From Solirubrobacterales bacterium (lineage in GTDB: Bacteria > Actinomycetota > Thermoleophilia > Solirubrobacterales > Solirubrobacteraceae): a stretch of DNA of 7,715 nt. Each line of letters begins with the position of its first letter. Positions within the stretch are counted from its first letter, which is position 1. The position numbers and the translations under genes are program-made. This document shows, in pieces, positions 1 through 5,201 of this stretch. The stretch covers positions 1 through 7,715 of the forward strand of contig JAFAZB010000448.1 in the NCBI GenBank assembly GCA_019240015.1, read 5' to 3'. The notes below the pieces were generated by a model. The model saw nothing but the letters and a program-made list of their open reading frames with translations, was not told the DNA's origin and ran no database searches.

Positions 1-917
1 GCCGCGAAGTCCATGCAGTGGCTCGTGATCGGCGCCACCATGTGGCAGTCCTGCGGCTCGTCGAACAGCGCGAACACGAACTGCGCGTGGTGCAGGCCGA
101 GGGTCCGCCCGATCATCTGATTGGGAACCCCTGAGCGGAGCAACAGCTGCGGCGTGTTGAGCGAGCCGCCGGCGACCACGACCACGTCCGCCTCGACGAC
201 GCGGCTCGCCCCATCCGCGTCGCGGTACGCGACGCCGTTGGCCCGCGGGCCGTCGGCGCCATCGTCGATCACCACCCGGTCCACCAGCGAGTTGGGGCGA
301 AGCGTCAGCGTGCCGCTCATCCAGGTGCGGTGGATGTATGTGTTGAGCGTCGATTTGCCCGCGTTGGTCGGGCAGCCCTGCAGACACGAGCCACACTGCA
401 TGCAGTTCTCGTCGGTGTACGCGCGGACCGGCTCCAGGCTGGCGCCGACCGCCTCGAACCCGCGCCGCGCCGTGCGCACGCACTCGCGCCAGTCCCAGTC
501 GGTGCGCTCTCGCACGCCCAGGTAGCGCTCGACGCGGTCGTAGTGCGGCTCCAGGTCGGCGGTGTTGAAGGGCTCGCCCCGCTCGCCGGTGAGCCCGCTC
601 GCCGCATGCCACTTGTCGAGCTCCCGCTGGCTGGCGCGCAGCGCGACCTTCGTGTTGATCGTCGTGCTCCCACCCACGCAACGGCCGCCGATCAGCGCCA
701 CCGGCCCGAGCCCGGGATCGCCGACGGGAAACGCGAACCGCAGCGGCCACCAGAGATCGTGGCTGGCCTTGCTCTCCCAGCGTACGAAGTTGGCCGCCGT
801 CAGGTGCGGGCCGGCCTCCAACAGCAGCACCGAGCGCCCGCGCTGCGCGAGCTCTCCGGCCACCACGCCGCCTCCCGCTCCGGAGCCGACCACCACCACC
901 TCGAAGTGCTCGTTCAC
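1..917 (-). CDS. GMC-family FAD-dependent oxidoreductase with ferredoxin-like Cys motif (C-terminus beyond window)
   Basis: Reading the minus strand from GTG at 917 gives 305 uninterrupted codons that leave the window at base 1. The N-terminus has a dinucleotide-binding GSGAGG at residues 11-16 and the FAD-ribose acidic residue in LLLEAG (E34). The GMC signature GGRCVGGSTTIN lies at about 77-88. A four-cysteine block CMQCGSCLQGCP (C172, C175, C178, C182; CxxCxxCxxxCP spacing) is followed by the GKST..TY segment seen in one branch of bacterial GMC enzymes and in long-chain alcohol oxidases. VVVAGGSLNTPQLL near 260-275 is the second GMC signature. The catalytic His region is off the window. It probably oxidises an alcohol or sugar/aromatic hydroxyl; the substrate cannot be read. 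GTG is chosen because it overlaps the stop of the upstream gene as GTGA (917-914), implying translational coupling. No signal peptide precedes the FAD fold, so it is probably cytoplasmic. Confidence 0.9.
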   Translation of the reverse strand, partial: MNEHFEVVVVGSGAGGGVVAGELAQRGRSVLLLEAGPHLTAANFVRWESKASHDLWWPLRFAFPVGDPGLGPVALIGGRCVGGSTTINTKVALRASQRELDKWHAASGLTGERGEPFNTADLEPHYDRVERYLGVRERTDWDWRECVRTARRGFEAVGASLEPVRAYTDENCMQCGSCLQGCPTNAGKSTLNTYIHRTWMSGTLTLRPNSLVDRVVIDDGADGPRANGVAYRDADGASRVVEADVVVVAGGSLNTPQLLLRSGVPNQMIGRTLGLHHAQFVFALFDEPQDCHMVAPITSHCMDFA

Positions 918-1297
918 GCCCCCACCCCCAGGTAGGACCAGTCCTTCTCGATCCGCTGGGCCAGCGGGGAGTTGAAGTCGATCTCCTGATAGGCGCCGGG
1001 CCCGGCGGCCCCGGGGGCCACGAAGTCGCTGTAGAACGCCTCCACCGCCAGGGCCCGGAGCTGCAGAAACTCGGGCGTCATAGCCCGCGGACGCAGTGCC
1101 TCGGGGCCGCCGTCGGCCACGTCGGCCAGCGCGTCGATGCAGCCGAGGGCCGCGTCGCGCTCGCCGGCTGCCATCTGGGACATGAGCCCGTCGATGTAGA
1201 GCACCGGCTGCACCCGCGCGGAGCCCGGCACGATCGTCTCGCACAGCGACGCCAGCAGGCTCGCTCGGCGCTCGTCGAGATTGCGGTACTCGCCCAA
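914..1297 (-). CDS. Gluconate 2-dehydrogenase subunit 3-like small protein, partner of the GMC oxidoreductase
   Basis: This 127-residue protein fits the small-subunit family paired with GMC dehydrogenases (gluconate 2-dehydrogenase subunit 3 type). It has an N-terminal LLASLCETIVPGS element, a mid-region amphipathic helix (AALGCIDALADVA), an aromatic FLQLRALAVEAFYSDF segment and a C-terminal W-x-x-LG (DWSYLGVGA) ending. In known relatives this subunit is needed for maturation or membrane partnering of the flavoprotein. Unlike periplasmic relatives it has no Tat or Sec signal, so a cytoplasmic complex is inferred. The start is TTG at 1297; an in-frame stop lies 15-17 bases upstream (1313-1315), leaving no ATG or GTG alternative. 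No ribosome binding site is well placed (GGGAGG is about 19 bases away), but a promoter-like -10 ends 7 bases upstream, so translation may be leaderless. It overlaps the GMC gene by 4 bases. The family call rests on pattern and partner gene. Confidence 0.75.
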   Translation of the reverse strand: MGEYRNLDERRASLLASLCETIVPGSARVQPVLYIDGLMSQMAAGERDAALGCIDALADVADGGPEALRPRAMTPEFLQLRALAVEAFYSDFVAPGAAGPGAYQEIDFNSPLAQRIEKDWSYLGVGA

Positions 1298-1304
1298 CCA
1301 GCCG

Positions 1305-1334
1305 ACTGTATGTCAGCCTCCCGGCGTGCCGCAA
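1305..1334 (-). promoter_or_regulatory. Candidate sigma70-type promoter for the small subunit/GMC pair
   Basis: On the minus strand TTGCGG (1334-1329) and TACAGT (1310-1305) are separated by 18 bases, a good housekeeping -35/-10 pair for a GC-rich actinobacterium. The -10 ends 7 bases before the TTG start at 1297, so the transcript would begin at or next to the start codon, as in leaderless mRNAs common in Actinobacteria. This is pattern-based only. Confidence 0.4.
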
Positions 1335-1397
1335 GTGCTCGGGGGAAAGACTGGTTGTGTTTCCGTGCAGGTCGGGCGGCGCTCGCACCCCGCGTGC

Positions 1398-1423
1398 TAC
1401 CTTGCGGCCGATTTCCCGTGGAG
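1398..1423 (+). promoter_or_regulatory. Candidate -10 box and ribosome binding site for the ThDP decarboxylase
   Basis: TACCTT (1398-1403) matches the TANNNT -10 pattern; no clear -35 precedes it. GGAG at 1420-1423 lies 11 bases before GTG 1435. Together they suggest a short leader beginning near 1410 and favour the 1435 start over the in-frame GTG at 1357, which would lie upstream of the transcript. Weak evidence apart from the SD spacing. Confidence 0.3.
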
Positions 1424-1434
1424 CAGAATCACTC

Positions 1435-3096
1435 GTGAGTGACGGGGGCCAGCGGACGGCGGCGTCGGTGGGCGCGGCGGGCAATGGCGTCGGCCAGCAG
1501 ACCGCCCCGGGCACCGTGCGCGACGCGACCTTCGAGGTCATGCGCCGGCTCGGGATGACCACGATCTTCGGCAACCCCGGCTCGACCGAGATCCCGTTCC
1601 TCACCGACCTGCCGGCCGACCTGAGGTTCGTGCTCGGCTTGCACGAGGGCTCAGTGGTCGGCATCGCGACCGGCTATGCGCTCGCCCGGGGCGAGCCATC
1701 GTTCGTCAACCTCCACACCGCCCCCGGCCTCGGCAATGCGGTCAACGCACTCGCGAACGCGCGCGACTGCCGGGCCCCGCTGGTAGTCGTGGTCGGTCAG
1801 CAGGACCGCAGGCAGGTGGCCTCCGAGCCTTTCCTGACCGGCAGGGCCCTGGATCGTCTCGCCGGCGAATACCCCGTGTGGAGCAACCAGCCGATCAGGG
1901 CGCAAGACGTCCCGGGTACGATCGCGCGCGCCTACCACGAGGCCCAGGCCGCCAGGGGCCCGGCGCTGGTCGTGGTGCCGATGGACGACTGGCTGGCGCC
2001 GGCCGAGGAGACCGCCGCCGGCTCGCCGGAGCTGATGCTGCGCTCGCGCTCGGTCGCCGAGCAGGACGTGGCCGAGATCGCCGCGCTGCTAGGCGACGCC
2101 GAGTCGCCCGCGTTCGTGGTCGGCGCCGGCGCGGACAGCCCCCAGGGTTGGAAGGCGGTCGTCTCGCTCGCGGAGCGCTTGTGCTGTCCGGTATGGCAGG
2201 AGCCCTTCAGCCGCCGCGCGGGCTTTCCGCAGGATCACCCGCTGTTCGCCGGCCCGCTGCCCTGGCGCCGGCGGCTGATGCGCGAGACGCTGGCGCCGCA
2301 CGATCTGGTGCTCGCGATCGGCACCAGCGCGTTCCGCCTGTACCTGTTCGAGGAGGGGGGTCCGCCGGTGCGGCCGGGCACCCGAGTGGCGGTGATCACG
2401 GATGCGATCGAGGAGGCGCACCGCAGCCCCTGCGAGGTGGCGCTGCTCGCGCCCGTAGATGCCGCCTGCGAGGCACTCGCGTCGCGGGTCGCCGAGCGCG
2501 AGTCCCCCCCGCCCGAGCCGATGCGCCGCCCGCCGCCGCCCCCGGTGCCGGGCCCCGGCGAGCCGCTGCGCCCTGGCCACGTGTTGTCCGCGCTCGCAGA
2601 GCGCCTGCCCGCCGACGCGGTGCTGGTCGAGGAGAGCCCTTCCACCCAGCCCGAGCTCTACCAACGGGTCCCGATCCGCTCGCCGCGGGGGTTCTTCAGC
2701 GCGGCCAACGGTGGCCTCGGCTTCGGCATCACCGGCGCGATCGGGCTGCGGATGGGAATGCCCGACCGGCCGGTGGTCGCCGTGCTTGGCGACGGCGCCT
2801 CGCTGTACGCGATCCAGTCCCTGTGGAGCGCGGCCCACTACCGGGTGGGCGTGTTGCTGGTGGTGATGGCCAACGGGCGCTACGCGATCATGGACAAGCT
2901 CGCCACCGACCACGGCGGTCCCGGTGCGTGGCCGAGCTTCGAGTCGGTGGACATCGCCGGCCTCGCCCGCTGCCTCGGCTGCCCCTCGGTGCGAGTGCAG
3001 ACCCACGACGAGCTGATCCGGCTGCTCGACGCCGAGCTCCCGGGCCTGCGCGAGCGAGACGAGCCGCTGCTGGCGGAGGTGGTGGTAGGGGTCTAG
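1435..3096 (+). CDS. ThDP-dependent decarboxylase, benzoylformate decarboxylase-like
   Basis: This 553-residue enzyme has the three-domain ThDP decarboxylase layout. The N-terminal PYR domain holds FGNPGSTE (S50), LHEGSVVGIATGYA (E71, cofactor-activating Glu) and NLHTAPGLGNA (H94). The spacing of these three (21 and 23 residues) equals that of S26, E47 and H70 in Pseudomonas putida benzoylformate decarboxylase. A middle domain includes PVWQEPFSRRAGFPQDHPLF. A proline-rich linker (about 357-375) leads to the C-terminal domain with ESPSTQPELYQR, ANGGLGFGITGAIGL and the ThDP/Mg motif GDG (452-454) ... N480. The family decarboxylates aromatic or other 2-oxo acids to aldehydes. The residue matching BFD His281 (FRYHQYDPG) is Tyr303 in FRLYLFEEG, so substrate or chemistry may differ; oxalyl-CoA or acetolactate-type activities are less likely. 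The open frame extends upstream to GTG 1357, but the extra 26 residues look non-native and 1435 has an SD. It is transcribed away from the GMC pair. Confidence 0.9.
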   Translation: MSDGGQRTAASVGAAGNGVGQQTAPGTVRDATFEVMRRLGMTTIFGNPGSTEIPFLTDLPADLRFVLGLHEGSVVGIATGYALARGEPSFVNLHTAPGLGNAVNALANARDCRAPLVVVVGQQDRRQVASEPFLTGRALDRLAGEYPVWSNQPIRAQDVPGTIARAYHEAQAARGPALVVVPMDDWLAPAEETAAGSPELMLRSRSVAEQDVAEIAALLGDAESPAFVVGAGADSPQGWKAVVSLAERLCCPVWQEPFSRRAGFPQDHPLFAGPLPWRRRLMRETLAPHDLVLAIGTSAFRLYLFEEGGPPVRPGTRVAVITDAIEEAHRSPCEVALLAPVDAACEALASRVAERESPPPEPMRRPPPPPVPGPGEPLRPGHVLSALAERLPADAVLVEESPSTQPELYQRVPIRSPRGFFSAANGGLGFGITGAIGLRMGMPDRPVVAVLGDGASLYAIQSLWSAAHYRVGVLLVVMANGRYAIMDKLATDHGGPGAWPSFESVDIAGLARCLGCPSVRVQTHDELIRLLDAELPGLRERDEPLLAEVVVGV

Positions 3097-3125
3097 GGAG
3101 CGCGGGGGGCGCGGGCGGCGCGCAC

Positions 3126-3169
3126 GGTGGCGCGCGCCGGGGCCCGCGGTGGCGCGCGCCGAGGCCCGC
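3126..3169. repeat. Two tandem 22-bp GC-rich repeats
   Basis: Copies at 3126-3147 and 3148-3169 differ at one base (G versus A at unit position 15). Each contains the 10-bp palindrome GGCGCGCGCC, so the pair can form a strong stem between or within copies. It lies 30 bases after the decarboxylase stop. It could act as a transcription barrier, though the U-run of an intrinsic terminator is missing. Confidence 0.7.
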
Positions 3170-3204
3170 GACGCCGCGCGACCCATGCGCGACCCCGCCA
3201 CGCG

Positions 3205-3240
3205 TATCATTCGCAGATCGCCAACAAAATTGTCGACAAT
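3205..3240. promoter_or_regulatory. Perfect 12-bp palindrome ATTGTCGACAAT, GntR/FadR-type operator candidate, with upstream TATCAT
   Basis: ATTGTCGACAAT at 3229-3240 is a perfect inverted repeat within an AT-rich island of an otherwise GC-rich region. Its core TTGT-CG-ACAA fits the T-N-G-T/A-C-N-A half-site pattern bound by FadR-subfamily GntR regulators, and such a regulator is encoded at 4581-5201. TATCAT at 3205-3210 resembles a -10 box (five of six bases of TATAAT), which would place the palindrome just downstream of a transcription start, a position suited to repression. No good -35 is visible. That the local GntR binds here is an inference. Confidence 0.5.
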
Positions 3241-3345
3241 CGGGGCGGGCGCGGCGCGCGCATCTGCTGGCGCTTGCGGACGATTGGCGAGGGGGGCCCG
3301 GCCGCTCGGCGAGGAGGCCCGCGGGCACGCCAACGAGCGCGCCCC

Positions 3346-3383
3346 CGTTCGGCATGCGAACGAACGTTCGGCATGCGAACGAA
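3346..3383. repeat. Perfect tandem 19-bp repeat, each copy with a GTTCG/CGAAC hairpin
   Basis: Two identical 19-bp units (3346-3364 and 3365-3383) abut exactly. Each contains GTTCG-GCATG-CGAAC, a 5-bp inverted repeat around a 5-base centre that itself includes the palindrome GCATGC. At the junction the arms form CGAAC-GAAC-GTTCG (3357-3370), which has the CGAAC-N4-GTTCG layout of LexA boxes in Gram-positive bacteria and Actinobacteria. The repeat is directly visible; use as an operator or RNA structure is inferred. Confidence 0.8.
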
Positions 3384-3448
3384 TGTCACAGATGCGTGGC
3401 GGCGAATCGACAAGATCTCCCACACGGAAGGGTGGTTTTGGACGGTGC

Positions 3449-3463
3449 GCGTGATCATCACGC
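3449..3463. promoter_or_regulatory. Perfect 7-1-7 inverted repeat GCGTGAT-C-ATCACGC
   Basis: Seven-base arms flank a single central C. The one-base centre argues for a dimeric-protein DNA site rather than an RNA hairpin. It lies 68 bases before the 24-bp repeat array and about 340 bases before the next gene. Its sequence differs from the ATTGTCGACAAT palindrome, so a second regulator may be involved. No promoter elements are clearly placed around it. Confidence 0.4.
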
Positions 3464-3530
3464 TCAGCTCGTGTCCAGCGCGCACACCCTCCCGGGCCGC
3501 CCCACCAGTGTGCGGATTTTGATGATTGGC

Positions 3531-3722
3531 ACCCGTGGCCGGTCCAGCCCGACCACCCGTGGCCGGTCCAGCCCTGGCGCACGTGGCCGGTCCGGTCCGA
3601 CTACCCGTGGCCGGTCCAGCCCTGGCACCCGTGGCCGATCCGGTCCGACCACCCGTGGCCGGTCCAGCCCTGGCACCCGTGGCCGGTCCAAGCCGACCAC
3701 CCGTGGCCGGTCCGGTCCGGAC
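3531..3722. repeat. Eight-unit 24-bp tandem repeat (minisatellite) with partial two-variant alternation
   Basis: Eight contiguous units of exactly 24 bp start at 3531, 3555, 3579, 3603, 3627, 3651, 3675 and 3699. The core CCCGTGGCCGGTCC is nearly invariant (unit 3 begins GCACGTGG; unit 5 has GATCC for GGTCC). The last nine bases fall into two kinds: AGCCCTGGC in units 2, 4 and 6, and versions ending CCGAC(C/T) in units 1, 3, 5 and 7. Unit 8 ends GGTCCGGAC. The array thus behaves partly as a 48-bp higher-order repeat. Because the period is a multiple of three, frames stay open on both strands; these would encode TRGRSSPG-like, PVAGPA-like or DRPRVPGL-like repeats. There is no SD or recognisable domain, so non-coding is preferred, but a low-complexity repeat protein is not excluded. 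Confidence 0.9.
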
Positions 3723-3802
3723 TGCGAGCCTCGCCCGCGACAGCCTCGCCCCGCTCCGCCAGCCCTCCCGGCCGCCGTCAAACTGATGCCTCCGGGGTCG
3801 TG

Positions 3803-4591
3803 ATGCGGGTCGCGGTTCTCGGCCTGGGCGAAGCGGGGCGCGCGATCGCCGCCGACCTCGTGGCCGCCGGGGCGTCGGTCAGCGGGTGGGACCCGGCAGT
3901 CGTTCGCCCACCCTCCCCCCAAGTGACCCTTGCGGCCAACGCGCAAGAGGCGGTCGCCGGGGCCGAGGCGATCCTCAGCGTCAACTCGGGCCAGGCTGCG
4001 CCGGTCCTGGCGCGGGAGCTCGCGTCCGCGCTCGCGCCTGGCCAGCTGTACGCCGACCTCAACACGGCCGCGCCGCGGCTGAAGGCCGAGCTCGCGGCCG
4101 TGATCGAGGGCGCCGGCGGGTCGTTTGCGGACGTCGCTCTGATGGCCCCCGTACCCGGCCGCGGGCTGCGGACGCCATGCCTCGCGTCGGGCTCCGGGGC
4201 GCAGGAGTTCGCGCGGCGCTTCGGCGCGCTGGGGATGCCGGTCGAAGTGCTCGACGGGCAGGCCGGTGCCGCCGCCGCGCGCAAGCTGTTGCGCAGCGTA
4301 TTCATGAAGGGACTCGCGGCCGCGGCGCTCGAGAGCGTGACCGCGGCTCGGGCGGCCGGATGCGAGCAGTGGCTGCACGACGAGCTCGCCCAGACGCTCG
4401 CGCAGGCGGACGCGGCGATGCTCGATCGGCTGCTCACCGGGAGCCGCCAGCACGCGAGCAGGCGGGTGCACGAGATGCAGGCCGCGGCGCAGATGCTGGG
4501 CGAGCTCGGGGTGCAGCCCCGCGTGTGCGCGGCCGCCGAGCAATGGCTGATGGCGCTGGACGCGAACGCGGAGGTACCCGATGCGGCTTGA
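3803..4591 (+). CDS. NAD(P)-binding oxidoreductase, 6-phosphogluconate dehydrogenase-like with DUF1932 C-terminal domain
   Basis: This 262-residue protein starts with a Rossmann fold (VAVLGLGEAG, GxGxxG at 7-12, with D30 of GWDP at the end of beta-2 where cofactor specificity is set). The core ILSVNSGQAA and YADLNTAAP segments follow as in beta-hydroxyacid dehydrogenases. The C-terminal helical part has the DUF1932-type block ARKLLRSVFMKGLAAAALES; K161 sits where the catalytic Lys of hydroxyisobutyrate dehydrogenase-type enzymes lies, but the usual following Asn residues are replaced by RS. It probably oxidises or reduces a hydroxy/oxo acid, or a semialdehyde in this pathway; the substrate is unknown. 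ATG 3803 is preferred; GTG 3800 directly before it is equally in frame. No good SD precedes it. It is the first gene of the operon and overlaps the regulator gene by 11 bases. Placement in a meta-cleavage operon suggests a LigC-like role, which is an inference. Confidence 0.88.
   Translation: MRVAVLGLGEAGRAIAADLVAAGASVSGWDPAVVRPPSPQVTLAANAQEAVAGAEAILSVNSGQAAPVLARELASALAPGQLYADLNTAAPRLKAELAAVIEGAGGSFADVALMAPVPGRGLRTPCLASGSGAQEFARRFGALGMPVEVLDGQAGAAAARKLLRSVFMKGLAAAALESVTAARAAGCEQWLHDELAQTLAQADAAMLDRLLTGSRQHASRRVHEMQAAAQMLGELGVQPRVCAAAEQWLMALDANAEVPDAA
4570..4574 (+). promoter_or_regulatory. Ribosome binding site GGAGG for the GntR gene
   Basis: GGAGG lies 6 bases before ATG 4581, inside the end of the preceding coding sequence. 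It fixes the regulator's start and shows independent initiation within the operon. Confidence 0.75.
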
Positions 4592-5201
4592 GGACGAGCT
4601 GCGCGAGGCGATCGTGACGGGGCGCTTTCAGCCGAACGAGCGACTGGTCGAGGTCGAGCTGACGCGGATGCTCGGCGCGGGGCGCTCAGCGGTGCGGACC
4701 GCGCTGGCGCGCCTCGAGCAGGAGGGGTTGGTGGAGCACGAGCGCAACCGCGGCGCCCGGGTGAGGCTCGTCGGCAAGCGCGAGGCGCTCGAGATCTTGG
4801 AGGCGCGGGCCGTGCTCGAGGGTCTGGTCGCGATGCACGCCGCGCGCCGTGCGACTGCCGGCGATCGTGCGGCGCTCCGCGCGATCCTCGCCGAGATGCG
4901 CCGCCTGCTCGACCGTGGCGACCTGATCGGCGCTTCGGATGAGAACGCGGTCCTGCATCGCCGGCTGATGCTGATCGCCGAGCACCACACCGCGGCACGG
5001 CTGATCTCGACGCTCAAGTCGCAGATGGTGCGCTTCCAGTACCGCACGATCCTCGTCCCCGGGCGCGCTGAGAGCTCGTTTGCCGAGCACCGCGCGATCG
5101 TCGACGCGGTCGCGGCCGGCGATGGCGAGGCGGCGCAGGAAGCGATGCGTGTCCACCTCGCCAACGTCGCGCGGGCTCTCCAGGAGGATGGCCTTGGCTG
5201 A
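4581..5201 (+). CDS. GntR-family transcriptional regulator, FCD (FadR) subfamily
   Basis: The 206-residue product begins directly in the winged helix: LEDELREAIVTGRFQPNERLVEVELTRMLGAGRSAVRTALARLEQEGLVEHERNRGARV, residues 3-61, written here only to show the GntR pattern by its parts: P18-x-x-RL, the R35-S-x-V-R recognition helix, and the G49-L-V wing entry with R58-GA-R. The all-helical FCD ligand domain spans about 70-200. H126 (in NAVLHRRL), H170 (FAEHRAIVDAV) and H192 (MRVHL) are the usual metal/ligand-binding histidines; the Asp that normally sits four residues before the first His is Asn122 here, with D120 nearby. Such regulators bind small carboxylic acids and usually repress adjacent catabolic operons. 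Its position as the second operon gene implies autoregulation. The palindrome at 3229-3240 is a candidate operator. Effector unknown; a pathway intermediate is likely. Confidence 0.93.
   Translation: MRLEDELREAIVTGRFQPNERLVEVELTRMLGAGRSAVRTALARLEQEGLVEHERNRGARVRLVGKREALEILEARAVLEGLVAMHAARRATAGDRAALRAILAEMRRLLDRGDLIGASDENAVLHRRLMLIAEHHTAARLISTLKSQMVRFQYRTILVPGRAESSFAEHRAIVDAVAAGDGEAAQEAMRVHLANVARALQEDGLG
5182..5187 (+). promoter_or_regulatory. AGGAGG ribosome binding site that favours a TTG start
   Basis: AGGAGG directly abuts ATG 5188 (no spacer, unfavourable) but is 6 bases from the in-frame TTG at 5194, an ideal distance. This decides the start of the DUF6282 gene in favour of TTG. Confidence 0.7.

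Larger units (their letters stand above)
3097..3799. other. Roughly 700-base intergenic region without a convincing gene
   Basis: The stretch between the ThDP decarboxylase stop and the next operon holds several open frames on both strands, but none has a recognisable domain, a plausible start with an SD, or natural protein composition; they are Arg/Pro/Ala-rich products of GC-rich DNA. It contains the repeats and palindromes listed separately (3126-3169, 3229-3240, 3346-3383, 3449-3463, 3531-3722). No T-tract terminator is visible after 3096, although the first 80 bases are extremely GC-rich and could fold. Local composition is uneven: AT-rich islands occur near 3205-3240 and 3515-3530. It is probably the regulatory region of the downstream operon, with repeat expansion or remnants of inserted DNA. 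Confidence 0.6.

Noticed and set aside
1357..1434. N-terminal extension of the ThDP decarboxylase from GTG 1357
   Set aside because: The 26 extra residues do not resemble the family, and GTG 1435 has a GGAG 11 bases upstream and a -10-like box between the two starts.
3097..3170. Intrinsic terminator after the ThDP gene
   Set aside because: Strong GC-rich self-complementarity exists but there is no T-run, and similar potential is common in DNA of this composition.
3357..3370. Functional LexA/SOS box
   Set aside because: It arises from the junction of two identical units, and no damage-response gene lies next to it; recorded only as a resemblance.
2089..3582. Long minus-strand open frame antisense to the ThDP gene
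   Set aside because: No recognisable domain, no SD, low-complexity composition; stop codons are rare on the antisense strand of GC-rich genes.
3531..3722. CRISPR array
   Set aside because: Units are contiguous 24-mers without unique spacers, and no cas gene is present.
3526..3786. Small Pro/Ala-rich repeat protein (86 codons) in the array
   Set aside because: Start ATG at the array edge without an SD, composition dictated by the DNA repeat, and no folded flank; kept only as a remote possibility in the repeat entry.
1878..3803. Long plus-strand open frame (641 codons) overlapping the ThDP gene and the repeat region
   Set aside because: It runs out of frame through a well-supported enzyme, and its product is Arg/Ala/Gly-rich without domains, a shadow of GC-rich codon bias.
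3464..4543. Minus-strand open frame through the 24-bp array and antisense to the DUF1932 gene
   Set aside because: Most of it is antisense to a clear Rossmann-fold gene; the repeated DRPRVPGL part follows automatically from the array period.
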